From: an uncultured Synergistales bacterium
Lineage (GTDB): Bacteria > Synergistota > Synergistia > Synergistales > Aminobacteriaceae
Direction of reading: 5' to 3'
NCBI GenBank assembly: GCA_905234075.1
Contig: CAJOGI010000001.1
Span: 186,001 to 250,000 of the forward strand
DNA length: 64,000 nt
Under the pieces are notes generated by a model. That model searched no databases, had not been told where the DNA came from, and saw only the letters and a program-made list of their open reading frames with translations. Below, in pieces: positions 50,727 through 59,676 of this stretch; position 1 is the stretch's first letter; each line of letters begins with the position of its first letter. The position numbers and the translations under genes were made by a program.

Positions 50727-52007
50727 CTAACCTCTCGACACTGACTCGCTGTCAGCTGCGGCCCGTCCCGGAGCTGAAACGCTTGCCCCGTAGTCAAATC
50801 TCGGCTGAACAATATCTCTTGTTGTCGCTGTTCTCGGTGCGCCGCCAGTATCCGGCGGAACGTAATTGCTGAACGTTGCTCCGCCCGAAGACGCACGAAG
50901 TGCCGCTTCCCTCTGGTCAGGACGAAGATTTGTCGGATTCAAATTCGAGCCTCCGAACATAAGTTCATCTGCCCTTGCCGTGTATGCAGCCTGATTACTT
51001 TGAGCTTGGCCCGCCGCATAACTGCCGTAAGGTCTATTAGCATCCGTTACGCTTCTGACGGGCTCATACGGATGTCTGCTGACGTCATATACAGGATTAT
51101 ACGGCGTGTAGCCGATGACAGGCTCGTTATGTCCGAACGTCATTGAAGCTCCCGTTACGATTTTCTGCGCAATGCTCGGAATTATTATGACTATCATTAA
51201 TACGCAGATCGTTCCGCCAAGTATCTGGCCTGACTGAGTTATTAATGCCGTCATGTCCGTCGCGCTCTTAAATTCATTTTCCCAATTAGGAATGACTTTT
51301 ATAGCGATAGAATAGACAAACAGTATCATTAATAACTTCATGCCGACGGAAATTGAATAACGTATATAGCTCAACGCTATGTCCCGCGTATATTCAAAAC
51401 CTCCGAAGCCAAGCAGAATAGCTCCGCCGCTTATTACTAAGTGCATTTCAACTATCGCAACAGCTATAAATCCGGCCGTTATCGCAATAACAACTAAAAT
51501 CACTATGCCGATGAACGTTAAACCGACAAAATCTCCCCAGCCGGCGTTCCAGCCGCGCTCCACGATGATACCGTAAATTCTTATTCCTGAAGCTAAAAGA
51601 TTGTCCGGCGAAATATCGGCAGGGTTAGTGCCCATTTTTCCGCCGATAGCTACGAACGAGTTTACTATTATCTTAGGAATGAAAGACACGGTGTTGAGAT
51701 TTGCCAGCATCCACGTAAAAACTCCGACATAAATAATCCACTTGGCTATATGCGACATCAGCGAGCCGATGTTGCTTTCTCCCATCAGCAGCATTCTGAT
51801 TAATCCCATTGCCAGCGAGATTGTCGCAAGTCCGACAAATAAATTCCGCGCTATCGCCAAGAAATTTTCCGCCGTTTCCGATGAAAAATTCATCAGTTTT
51901 GCGGCTTCTTCTACCGTCGTATTCAGTCCCGAATCGTCCGCAAATGCCTGCGTGATTGAGATAAACAGCAGCGTAAATAAAATTATGCAAAATATTTTTT
52001 TTGACAT
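50727..52007 (-). CDS. trbL: type IV secretion membrane protein TrbL/VirB6
   Basis: About 426 residues from the ATG at 52007. TTAGGA, inside the 3' end of the preceding gene, is its ribosome site. It has an N-terminal signal segment, then six or so membrane segments (for example ITAGFIAVAIVEMHLVISGGAILLGFGGFEYTRDIALSYIRYSISVGMKLL) typical of TrbL, which forms the inner-membrane channel. The last 130 residues are polar and low complexity (DANRPYGSYAAGQAQSNQAA). It is coupled to the 52010 gene. Confidence 0.9.
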   Translation of the reverse strand: MSKKIFCIILFTLLFISITQAFADDSGLNTTVEEAAKLMNFSSETAENFLAIARNLFVGLATISLAMGLIRMLLMGESNIGSLMSHIAKWIIYVGVFTWMLANLNTVSFIPKIIVNSFVAIGGKMGTNPADISPDNLLASGIRIYGIIVERGWNAGWGDFVGLTFIGIVILVVIAITAGFIAVAIVEMHLVISGGAILLGFGGFEYTRDIALSYIRYSISVGMKLLMILFVYSIAIKVIPNWENEFKSATDMTALITQSGQILGGTICVLMIVIIIPSIAQKIVTGASMTFGHNEPVIGYTPYNPVYDVSRHPYEPVRSVTDANRPYGSYAAGQAQSNQAAYTARADELMFGGSNLNPTNLRPDQREAALRASSGGATFSNYVPPDTGGAPRTATTRDIVQPRFDYGASVSAPGRAAADSESVSRG

Positions 52008-52009
52008 TT

Positions 52010-53047
52010 TCAAAATCCTAACTTACATTTTTTCGTCTTCGGCTTGTAATTTTTCAAGTTCACGGCAACTTCATTAACGGCCTTCTGTCTGTCGTTGCGC
52101 TCGTCAATCTTGTCGAGTTTGCGCTCGATGTAACTTCCCATGATGCCCTGAAGAGCCTGCCCGTCGCGCTCAAACATTATATTCATGTTGTCAAGATAAC
52201 CGCCGATAGCCTGAAGAGCCTGCGTCTGCCCGGCAGGTTTTTTAACAATCTCCATGAGAGCGTTACGAATTTTCAAATCAATGTCCTTAAAATGCGAGGT
52301 GTTTCTATTCACCGCCCTGAGATATTCTTTAACGCTACTCTTCCATTTCGTCTGCCGATCGTTAATTCTTTTCGCCGACTGGGCAATCGTCATTCCAGAC
52401 TTCCATTCCGGGAACCGCTTACTCTTGTTAGGAGACATCAGTCCGTCAAGGTCTCTCGCAACTTCAGAATAAAATGGCGAATTATTCAAAATACTTGCCG
52501 CCACATAAAGATTTGTCAAAAGCTCGTCGCGGGGGTTGGTGATTACGCTTTCACTCCATGTCTCGAGCATTTTCTTCTGGTCGTCCCGAATGCCGTGCAG
52601 CTTCAGCATTTCAACTAACGTCAAAACGGCTATGGCGATCTGCGAAGGCTCCTGCGCCCAATAAAGTTTATTATCAGGCGATGTTTTCTGCTGGTCTTTC
52701 GAGTCCGGGTCCTTTGACCAGTCGTCAGGATTGGTAGGATCAACATCAATTTTTTCGGGGTCCAACCCCTTCACCTCTTTCAGCCATTCATTGAAAGACA
52801 TATCCTTCGAGCGCGGGTCTTTTTCGTATTCCTTATACCATTCCTTCTGACGCCTTTTTATTTCTTCTGCGTCGTCAGCGTATGCAGGGCGGAGTGAAAA
52901 AGACTGCTTCACAAATTCCTTGTGCGTCTCGTACCACTTCGCAAAATCAAAATTTTCTTTTCTATTGCCCAGCGTTGCAAAAGAACACAGCACCAGAAAA
53001 GCTACAAGCAGGAACGCAGCCGTAATAAATTTTTCAACCGTCTTCAA
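52010..53047 (-). CDS. TrbJ/VirB5-position exported protein 4, KLGF tail
   Basis: A 345-residue protein with a signal peptide or anchor (FITAAFLLVAFLVLCSFA). A charged, probably disordered part (about 60-125) precedes a helical region. WAQEPSQIAIAVLTLVEMLKLH, DRQTKWKSSVKEYLRAVNRNT and KPAGQTQALQAIGGYLDNMNIMF align with the next protein and resemble the QALQA block of TrbJ/VirB5 minor pilins. It ends KKCKLGF. The start is a TTG with GGAGGTGGTGA. It sits in the trbJ position before trbL. Confidence 0.7.
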   Translation of the reverse strand: MKTVEKFITAAFLLVAFLVLCSFATLGNRKENFDFAKWYETHKEFVKQSFSLRPAYADDAEEIKRRQKEWYKEYEKDPRSKDMSFNEWLKEVKGLDPEKIDVDPTNPDDWSKDPDSKDQQKTSPDNKLYWAQEPSQIAIAVLTLVEMLKLHGIRDDQKKMLETWSESVITNPRDELLTNLYVAASILNNSPFYSEVARDLDGLMSPNKSKRFPEWKSGMTIAQSAKRINDRQTKWKSSVKEYLRAVNRNTSHFKDIDLKIRNALMEIVKKPAGQTQALQAIGGYLDNMNIMFERDGQALQGIMGSYIERKLDKIDERNDRQKAVNEVAVNLKNYKPKTKKCKLGF

Positions 53048-53078
53048 AAATCACCACCTCCGAAAAAATTTCTCAAAG

Positions 53079-53816
53079 CTAAAATCCCAATTTACATGTT
53101 TTAATCGTGGGACTGTAGGCTTTCAGTTTCGCGCAGACCTGCATTGTCGTCTTGCTGAAGTCCTGACGGCCGTCCATTTCGTCGCGCTCGTATTCAGCGT
53201 ATGCCGTTATGAAGGACTGTATAGCCTGCTCGTTCAACGCCATCATTGTCGCCGCGTAATCCATAAAGCCTGCCAAGCTCTGAATGGCCTGCACCTCTCC
53301 GTTCGGCTTCTTGAGAAGGTCAAAGAGACGTTCTCTTAGTACCCTGTAGTCGGCGTTAAGGCTCTGTGTCGTATTTACGGATTTCAAATAAGCCTTGACA
53401 GTGTCCCTCCATTTCGTTTCGCGGTCGCGCTGACGTTTTTTAACATCATCAAGCGTCAGGTTGTCCTTCCATGCGGGGTGGCGTTCCTTCAGGCGCGTTT
53501 CGATTTCCTCCGACATGTGCGTCAATGCGCCGGAGCTAGTCATAGTTGCTCTTAAATTTTTAACGGCCTTAATCAGCGTATCGCGCTGTTCTTTCATTTT
53601 CTTATACTCGTAGCTGTCAGTCTTCCAACGCTTGAGCATTTTGTCCTGATCATTAAGGATTGTTTCAAGCGTCGAAATTTCTTCCTTAATCATGAGGGCT
53701 ATACCTATCTGCGTAGGCTCCTGCGCTAAAAGACATTCAGCGGCACGGGCAGACATAAAAATAAAATTCATCGCCATAACCGCCGTTAAACAGAACGCTA
53801 TAAATTTTTTATTCAT
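53079..53816 (-). CDS. TrbJ/VirB5-position exported protein 3, KLGF tail
   Basis: A 245-residue protein with signal peptide (FIAFCLTAVMAMNFIFMSARAA). It is the shortest and most TrbJ-like of the four: helical, with LAQEPTQIGIALMIKEEIS after cleavage, then DRETKWRDTVKAYLKSVNTTQ and KPNGEVQAIQSLAGFMDYAATMMALNEQ. These three blocks occur in the same order in the 52010 protein, so the two are duplicates. It ends IKTCKLGF. TrbJ/VirB5 proteins act at the pilus tip or in mating-pair contact. Confidence 0.75.
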   Translation of the reverse strand: MNKKFIAFCLTAVMAMNFIFMSARAAECLLAQEPTQIGIALMIKEEISTLETILNDQDKMLKRWKTDSYEYKKMKEQRDTLIKAVKNLRATMTSSGALTHMSEEIETRLKERHPAWKDNLTLDDVKKRQRDRETKWRDTVKAYLKSVNTTQSLNADYRVLRERLFDLLKKPNGEVQAIQSLAGFMDYAATMMALNEQAIQSFITAYAEYERDEMDGRQDFSKTTMQVCAKLKAYSPTIKTCKLGF

Positions 53817-53837
53817 TCAATCACCGCCTTCATAAAA

Positions 53838-55373
53838 TTAAAAGCCCAATTTCGCTTTCTTGCGCGTAATAGTCTTCGTGGCCGCATTATGACCCATTAA
53901 ATCAATATTCGTGTGAGCCGCATTCTTAATTGACCGCTTATTCTGCAAGGGAGTTAATCCCATTTCCGTGAGACTGAACGCCGTAAAAGCATTGCCCCAC
54001 GTCTGTGCGCCAAAAAGTTTCGCCCCGACACCTAAATATTGAAATTGCGCCGTCTGCGCCATTCCTGTTTTGCCCGACACCGGCACATATATCGTATAGG
54101 GTTCCTCGTGGGTTTCCGTATATTGTTCTATTCGGCTTTCCTCGTACTCTATAATTTCGGTTTCCTCGTAAAATTCAAGGTGCTTTTCCTCGTATGGTAC
54201 CTGGACTGTCCTATAGCCGATTCTAGTAGAAGTTTCCGTTTTTGTATCAAAATCATTTCTAATAAATGAAGGAATCTTACTATTAGGAATGAGCCAATGA
54301 CTCTTCATATACTTTACCAGATAATCATAGGAGTACCACGCATTAGACTTCAAAGTCGTATAAAACATATGTATCGCAATATTGTCCTTCATTCGATACA
54401 TGGTAATAGTTACTTCATATGTATATTCCTGCAATTCTGTCCGATATTTTATTTCTGTTACTTCCCTTGACTTTTTCACGGTTATCGGCTTTTTCTTTTT
54501 CTCGGTTACTATCCTTGACTTTGTTTCCGTTACCGTCCTTGTCCCTGTCTTTATCTCCTGTACATCGCTTTCAATAGAGAACATTTTTTCAAGGAGCAGA
54601 TTGCGCGAATTAAGAGAATCTTTATCAAACAAAGCATTGTGCATTATGCCCATGACCCATAAATGGCCGAGTTCGTTTTTGCGCCACCTTTCGGTCAGTC
54701 TGTCATCTTCACTAATAACCGAATTAAAGCCGCTGTAACTCGGATAAACGGAGTCATAAGGGTTGGCATTAAGTAAAAACGTAGGGCCGTACTGTTCGAG
54801 CCTCAAGTCGTAATATCTGTCAACCGCTCTGATAACTTCTTCGCCTAAGTCGGAAAATCCGCTGATGTCGTCTTTTACATTAGTCTGCGGCATTCTCGCT
54901 TCCCATCTGGGGAAAGTTTCTTTTCTGCGTTTTTCGACTTCTTTGCTGATGTAATTTTGAGCGAACCGCCAGTTCATCGGCAGGAACGTTGAGTCCTGAG
55001 TGTTGTCGTCGTCCTTGCAATGACAGCGCGGGTATATAGGGAGGTCAATCATCTCGCGAAAGACTTTCATACCGTCCCAAATTTTTCCGACTATGCCTCC
55101 GACATAGGGAATTAACCTGAGAGCCATTTCAACAACTTTATCTATTGCCCAGTTCGCCAGCTTCCTGATGAGCTTTTGAAGGTACTGAGGCCAGCACATT
55201 TCAACTAAGCGGAACAAGTGATCCCTGTTGACGTTCTCAAAAGGAAGTTCGCCCTTTGTAATGTCAGCGGCAAAAGCGGCAGTGGCGTTGAAAGCGTCAA
55301 CGGCTATAGGCGCAATCGTAACAAAAATCAAAACCGCCGTGATAATTTTTAACAAAAATTTTTTATTCCGCAT
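53838..55373 (-). CDS. TrbJ/VirB5-position exported protein 2 with Thr/Glu/Tyr repeats, KLGF tail
   Basis: A 511-residue protein with signal peptide (IITAVLIFVTIAPIAVDAFNATAAFA). The N-terminal half resembles a helical assembly domain with two Cys in YPRCHCKDD. Residues about 272-326 and 375-431 are short-period repeats rich in Thr, Arg, Glu and Tyr (TRTVTETKSRIVTEKK; YEEKHLEFYEETEIIEYEES) that would give long exposed beta strands. Between them is a globular piece, and after them a short helical block (MAQTAQFQYLGVGAKLFGAQTW). It ends RKKAKLGF. The function is unknown; an extended surface fibre is plausible. Confidence 0.65.
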   Translation of the reverse strand: MRNKKFLLKIITAVLIFVTIAPIAVDAFNATAAFAADITKGELPFENVNRDHLFRLVEMCWPQYLQKLIRKLANWAIDKVVEMALRLIPYVGGIVGKIWDGMKVFREMIDLPIYPRCHCKDDDNTQDSTFLPMNWRFAQNYISKEVEKRRKETFPRWEARMPQTNVKDDISGFSDLGEEVIRAVDRYYDLRLEQYGPTFLLNANPYDSVYPSYSGFNSVISEDDRLTERWRKNELGHLWVMGIMHNALFDKDSLNSRNLLLEKMFSIESDVQEIKTGTRTVTETKSRIVTEKKKKPITVKKSREVTEIKYRTELQEYTYEVTITMYRMKDNIAIHMFYTTLKSNAWYSYDYLVKYMKSHWLIPNSKIPSFIRNDFDTKTETSTRIGYRTVQVPYEEKHLEFYEETEIIEYEESRIEQYTETHEEPYTIYVPVSGKTGMAQTAQFQYLGVGAKLFGAQTWGNAFTAFSLTEMGLTPLQNKRSIKNAAHTNIDLMGHNAATKTITRKKAKLGF

Positions 55374-55388
55374 AGTTTCACCTCTTTG

Positions 55389-56807
55389 TTAAAACCCCAG
55401 CTTGACTTTTTTTGCGCTTGAAGCCGTTTGAGCTTTTCTGCCTGCAATGACCATGTTGTTACGGACGGCGGTCTGACGCGCTACTCTCGTGTGTTCGGCG
55501 GTGAGCTGCATTTCCAGGAAGCCGTTGAGTTCCCTGTTAGTTCTGTTTGCAGCCATAGCCATTTGAGCGGCCTGACTTCCGACAGCCTGAAGAACCTGCG
55601 TCTGTCCGTACTTATAAGCCTTCAAATCTAACAAGCCTTTCAGCTTGTCAAGAAAATCAGAAATTTTATCTAAGCCTAAAGCACTCGTAATTTTCTTTAG
55701 AAGATCCAGAACGTCGCTAGTGTCCGCATCTTTAAGTGAGGCGAGCTTTTTCAGCGTTTCCTCAAAATTCAGAATCATCTCAAGGGGGTTAAAACCGCCA
55801 AAAAGATTTCCCAAAATTTTATCTGCGTCGAGATTTTCATCAATATATTTTCCGAGCAGGTCCCCCACAAGAGGTATTTTTGAAGCTATATTTTTTACCG
55901 TATCCTTAATCTGATTAACTTTGTCCTTTATTTGCTGCACTACGGTAGTAGCTTTCTTTACAAAGTCTATGATCGGCTGGATAATCTTTGTAAGCTCTCC
56001 TGCAAGTTCTCCGACTTTGCGTACGATTTCCCCTAAATAGCCCAGTGCCGTTTTAACAAAATCCAGAACAGACTGCACAATGCCGCCGGGGTTAAGCCCT
56101 ATAATCTGCTCTATAACGTCATCAACCTTAGCAATGGCCAGGTCGTTTTCCCAAATTAATTTGTGAAGTTTGTTGAGGTTTTCCGCCTCTTCTTTCATCT
56201 GATTGCCGGACTTGTTGAGGCATATAACCCAGTTAGTTTCAAGGTCGATCCATTGCTGAGTGAGCCTGAGGTCCTCGACGGCCGCCGCAATGAAATTCAC
56301 GTATTCGGGGAAATAAACGTTGAACGCTTTGTCATAATCAGGGGCAACGCAAAGAGCATTAGCGGCTCTTAATATATTGTCGCTGTCAATCATGATCTGG
56401 TCGGAAGCAGATGTAGGTATTGCAGAATTTTTGCTTGAGTCCTTTACTTCCGTCCGTATCATGGCGGCGTAATTCATGCGGATACGGGACCACCATTTCC
56501 AGTGCCGCTCCCACTGTTTATTACGCCAGTCTTTTTGGGACTTGTACATTATGGGCTCCATAGCCCAGCCCAGAGGCCACCAGCAGGTACAGTATTGACT
56601 GCCCCACTTGTCGCCTGCTGATTTAAGACAGTTCTTGCGGTGTCCGCCGACCTGCCAGTAAGGCCACCACGAGGGGGTGCTTTTCTTGGGCTTGTCGTCG
56701 TCTGCCGCAAATGCCACGACAGGCTCAACGAGAGAGCCTATCAGGCATGTTAAAACAAGAATTGAAACTAACCTAACAAAAAATTTAGACCGCAGGTGCG
56801 GGAACAT
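55389..56807 (-). CDS. TrbJ/VirB5-position exported protein 1, KLGF tail
   Basis: About 472 residues from the ATG at 56807 (AGAGGG nine bases upstream; an earlier ATG at 56828 has no site). It has a signal peptide (VSILVLTCLIGSLVEPVVAFA). After it come Trp/Cys-rich blocks (WWPYWQVGGHRKNC; YCTCWWPLGWAMEP), a long amphipathic, coiled segment (about 235-385, rich in VDxIxxxVxxI periods), and a C-terminal GQTQVLQAVGSQAAQMAMAANRTNRE block shared in style with TrbJ. It ends SAKKVKLGF. It overlaps trbE by 23 bases. Confidence 0.68.
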   Translation of the reverse strand: MFPHLRSKFFVRLVSILVLTCLIGSLVEPVVAFAADDDKPKKSTPSWWPYWQVGGHRKNCLKSAGDKWGSQYCTCWWPLGWAMEPIMYKSQKDWRNKQWERHWKWWSRIRMNYAAMIRTEVKDSSKNSAIPTSASDQIMIDSDNILRAANALCVAPDYDKAFNVYFPEYVNFIAAAVEDLRLTQQWIDLETNWVICLNKSGNQMKEEAENLNKLHKLIWENDLAIAKVDDVIEQIIGLNPGGIVQSVLDFVKTALGYLGEIVRKVGELAGELTKIIQPIIDFVKKATTVVQQIKDKVNQIKDTVKNIASKIPLVGDLLGKYIDENLDADKILGNLFGGFNPLEMILNFEETLKKLASLKDADTSDVLDLLKKITSALGLDKISDFLDKLKGLLDLKAYKYGQTQVLQAVGSQAAQMAMAANRTNRELNGFLEMQLTAEHTRVARQTAVRNNMVIAGRKAQTASSAKKVKLGF

Positions 56808-59301
56808 AGTTAGCACCCTCTTCCTCATCGGGGTGTTCTGAATGTAATCGCTTGTCGATCTTCAGCCATTCTTCGGCCCAGTCCGAGAGACCTCTGAACT
56901 TCAGCCACTCAACGGGCCACGTGCGGCCGTACTTGGCTTTTAATTCCTCGACTTTAGCGAGCTCATGACCGCTGCTTGCTCCGACAAACGCAAGAGCAAC
57001 AGGGCCGAGACCTAAATTAAATACGCGCCTTCCGTCCGGCGAAAGAATGTAATACTCGCGCTTACGCACCATATGAGCCAGCAGATTAATCTGACGTTCA
57101 TTGAGCTGTAAGAAATCGCGGTAGAACGCTCCGAGCTGTGCGCCCCTTGCGTCCGGGTTTGCGAGCAGAATTTTCGTCGGGCAGCTTTCAAAGACCGGGT
57201 CCCTGATCGTACTGTTGACAACGTCGGCGATTGACTGTGTAGCAAGAATGACAGCGCAGTTTAATTTTCTGAACGTCTTTAGCCAGCCGCGAATTTTTTC
57301 GGCGAAAAGTTCATTTTTCAAAGCCGTCCATGCCTCGTCAACGACCAAGAGAGCAGGGTTGCCCTTCAATCTTCTTTGAATCTGGAAGAACAAATACGTC
57401 AAGACCGCCGGAGCTATTTTGTCGCGCTCGAGAAGTCCTCCGATTTCAAAAACGTTAAATGACGCATAATTAATATCATTTCTATCACCGTCAAGAATGT
57501 AGCCGCCGCTCTGGCTTAAACTGTAATAGCCTAAGGCTGCCTTCATTTCCTGATCTTGAAGCGAAGTAATATACTCCGTCAAAGTTCTTTCTTCCGCTTT
57601 TGTAGTGCTTGCCGCCAAGTTTTTGAGAGCGTCAGTCAATAAAATTCTTCTCTGGGGCGTAACAACGCCGGGCGAAACAAGTTCGGCGAGCATTTCCAGC
57701 CATTCCGCAGCCCAAGCCAAAACGTCGGGGTCGTCAATTTCTGCCAAAGGACATAAGCTGATTTCGCTTTCAGCCTTGCCCAAGTCATAAAAGACCGAGT
57801 CGTCAAGGGCTTGGCATAACGGGAATATTGAACGTCCGTTATCGAAGAAGAATAACATGCCGTTTCTGTAACGCTGGAACTGTGCCGCGAGCGTCGCCAA
57901 GAGAGTTGATTTTCCTGAGCCTGTAGGCCCTAAGATCAAAGTGTGCCCCAAGTCTCCGCTGTGAATGTTCAATGAGAACGGAGTGCCGCCGCTTGCCGCT
58001 GCCTGTAACAATGCAGGCGAATGAGGCGGATAGAACGGACACGGGCAGGTCTTTGAGCCGAGCCACTCGCTTGAAAGGGGCAGAATATCAGAATAATTTA
58101 TGCTTGTAACAAGCGGCTTTCTGACGTTTTCATGACCATGACCGGGCAATGAGCCTAAGAAAGCCTCTAAATTATTCAAGCTCTCAATCTGAGCTGAACA
58201 GCCTGCACGCTCAAAAACTTTGACAACTTCACGCGCAGCTTCTTCGAGACGTTCGGGGTCTCTGTCGCGCAGAATTACGACTGATGAATGGTTGCCGAAA
58301 GCCATATCGCCGCTTCGGGCATCTTTTAAGGCCATGTCCAAGTCCTGAACCATTGAGGCCGCGTCGTGGTCTATTCTGTTGCTTTCCGTGCCTGCGATCT
58401 GCGATGTAAGGCTTTTAACTTTCTGTTCCCACTGCCTGCGCTTTGCCTCTATCTGGCTTATCGAGTCCTGAATGTCAGTCATCAGGAGCCTGTTCGACCA
58501 CCTGAAGGCTATGGGCATAGTCTGAAGAGCATGAAGAATTGTCGGGAAAGTTCCGGCAGGATAATTCATCAGCGAAATGCACTGCACATATTCTTCATCG
58601 TATTTTAATCTCTGCCCGTTGAGACAGTCGCGGGCCAGGAAACAGTCAAGATAATACGGAAAGACCGGGAGCCTCGTCGGGTGCCAGTATCCGTTGACGC
58701 AGGCGTTCACGGCTTCTAAAAGTTCGGAAGTTCCTGAGTATTCTCTGTCCTCATCGGGATAAAAAGTCATTCTGCGGACTTTCATACTTAAAGACAGAGA
58801 GTCAAAAAGACGCTTCATTACAGCCTCAAAGCGAGCTAACTGTCTTTCTGTAGTCTCTTCCTCGCTTACCCTCGAAGCTCCGAACATAAACCGCCCTATG
58901 CGCTGAATAAATTTATTTCTCTCGTAAGCCGGCGGCGTATATGTAACGAACATGGCCTGAACGGACTCAAAGTGTCCCGACTCTTTATGAAACTGAAGAT
59001 CGCGTTCAAGGTCAATTAATTTCGTTGTCGTCTCCGTGAAATCTCCTGTAGGATATTCGCGGACTTCGCGTCGGAAAAATTCATAATGAATGCACCAGCG
59101 GACATCGAGCTGCGCAATCGTATGAGAGATCATCGAGCTTAAATGCTCAAGTTCCCGTGCGGTGGAACTTTCAAGATCAGGCCCGGCAAGCCAGAAGCCG
59201 CCCAGCAAGCCGCCGTCCTTTAATGCCATTACTTCGGGAGCTGCCATATGCGAGTAGCGAAGCAGTTCCGCAAAACCGTTCCCTTCCGGCTTTTTTGCCA
59301 T
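56785..59301 (-). CDS. trbE: type IV secretion ATPase TrbE/VirB4
   Basis: An 838-residue ATPase. The N-terminal CagE/TrbE/VirB domain spans about 1-430. The ATPase domain has Walker A LGPTGSGKST (457-466), Walker B ALLVVDEAWTAL, and AVILATQSIADVVNS, LLANPDARG and YYILSPDGRRVFNLGLGPVALAF. It powers pilus assembly and substrate transfer at the inner membrane. It lies in the standard place after the trbD-like gene. Length is normal for VirB4. Confidence 0.94.
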   Translation of the reverse strand: MAKKPEGNGFAELLRYSHMAAPEVMALKDGGLLGGFWLAGPDLESSTARELEHLSSMISHTIAQLDVRWCIHYEFFRREVREYPTGDFTETTTKLIDLERDLQFHKESGHFESVQAMFVTYTPPAYERNKFIQRIGRFMFGASRVSEEETTERQLARFEAVMKRLFDSLSLSMKVRRMTFYPDEDREYSGTSELLEAVNACVNGYWHPTRLPVFPYYLDCFLARDCLNGQRLKYDEEYVQCISLMNYPAGTFPTILHALQTMPIAFRWSNRLLMTDIQDSISQIEAKRRQWEQKVKSLTSQIAGTESNRIDHDAASMVQDLDMALKDARSGDMAFGNHSSVVILRDRDPERLEEAAREVVKVFERAGCSAQIESLNNLEAFLGSLPGHGHENVRKPLVTSINYSDILPLSSEWLGSKTCPCPFYPPHSPALLQAAASGGTPFSLNIHSGDLGHTLILGPTGSGKSTLLATLAAQFQRYRNGMLFFFDNGRSIFPLCQALDDSVFYDLGKAESEISLCPLAEIDDPDVLAWAAEWLEMLAELVSPGVVTPQRRILLTDALKNLAASTTKAEERTLTEYITSLQDQEMKAALGYYSLSQSGGYILDGDRNDINYASFNVFEIGGLLERDKIAPAVLTYLFFQIQRRLKGNPALLVVDEAWTALKNELFAEKIRGWLKTFRKLNCAVILATQSIADVVNSTIRDPVFESCPTKILLANPDARGAQLGAFYRDFLQLNERQINLLAHMVRKREYYILSPDGRRVFNLGLGPVALAFVGASSGHELAKVEELKAKYGRTWPVEWLKFRGLSDWAEEWLKIDKRLHSEHPDEEEGANYVPAPAV

Positions 59302-59344
59302 TATGAGCCCTCCTAAATTAAATCAATTAAAAATTAAATTAAAA

Positions 59345-59656
59345 TCAATATTGTTTATCAGGGTGTAATGCCCTTGATGTTGCTGAATAGGCGTCCTTGT
59401 AGTTCATGGCACGCTGAAAAACTTTCAGCATGTCAGGGTCGTACTTTGCCATACTGCCGAGAAATCTGACTCCTACAATAAAAAGCGCAATAGCTACAAC
59501 AACGTTAAGATAATTGCCGGCCGCAATTCCGCCGGTAAATCCCATTCCCATGCAGACCAAGAGCAATAAAAGGAAAGGGATACGGTCGCAGCCGAAAATC
59601 AGCTGAGGCCGTGTCAAACTCCTTCTTACGGGAGCAATCCTAATGTTTTCGTCCAT
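59345..59656 (-). CDS. trbD: type IV secretion protein TrbD/VirB3
   Basis: A 103-residue membrane protein with two close hydrophobic segments (IPFLLLLLVCMGMGFTGGIAAGNYLNVVVAIALFIVGV), preceded by APVRRSLTRPQLIFGCDR, the VirB3 signature. It is followed by MAKYDPDMLKVFQRAMNYKDAY. It associates with TrbE. It lies between the pilin and trbE genes. Confidence 0.88.
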   Translation of the reverse strand: MDENIRIAPVRRSLTRPQLIFGCDRIPFLLLLLVCMGMGFTGGIAAGNYLNVVVAIALFIVGVRFLGSMAKYDPDMLKVFQRAMNYKDAYSATSRALHPDKQY

Positions 59657-59676
59657 TTACTGCCAAATCTTAAATT

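Noticed and set aside
52010-52024. KLGF as a by-product of a Shine-Dalgarno sequence embedded at the 3' end
   Set aside because: Only the 52010 gene has its TTAGGA used by the next gene. The other three have separate ribosome sites further on, and their codons differ.
54039-54738. Plus-strand open frames opposite the 511-residue protein
   Set aside because: They arise from the repetitive Thr/Glu codons on the other strand and show only hydrophobic low-complexity translation.
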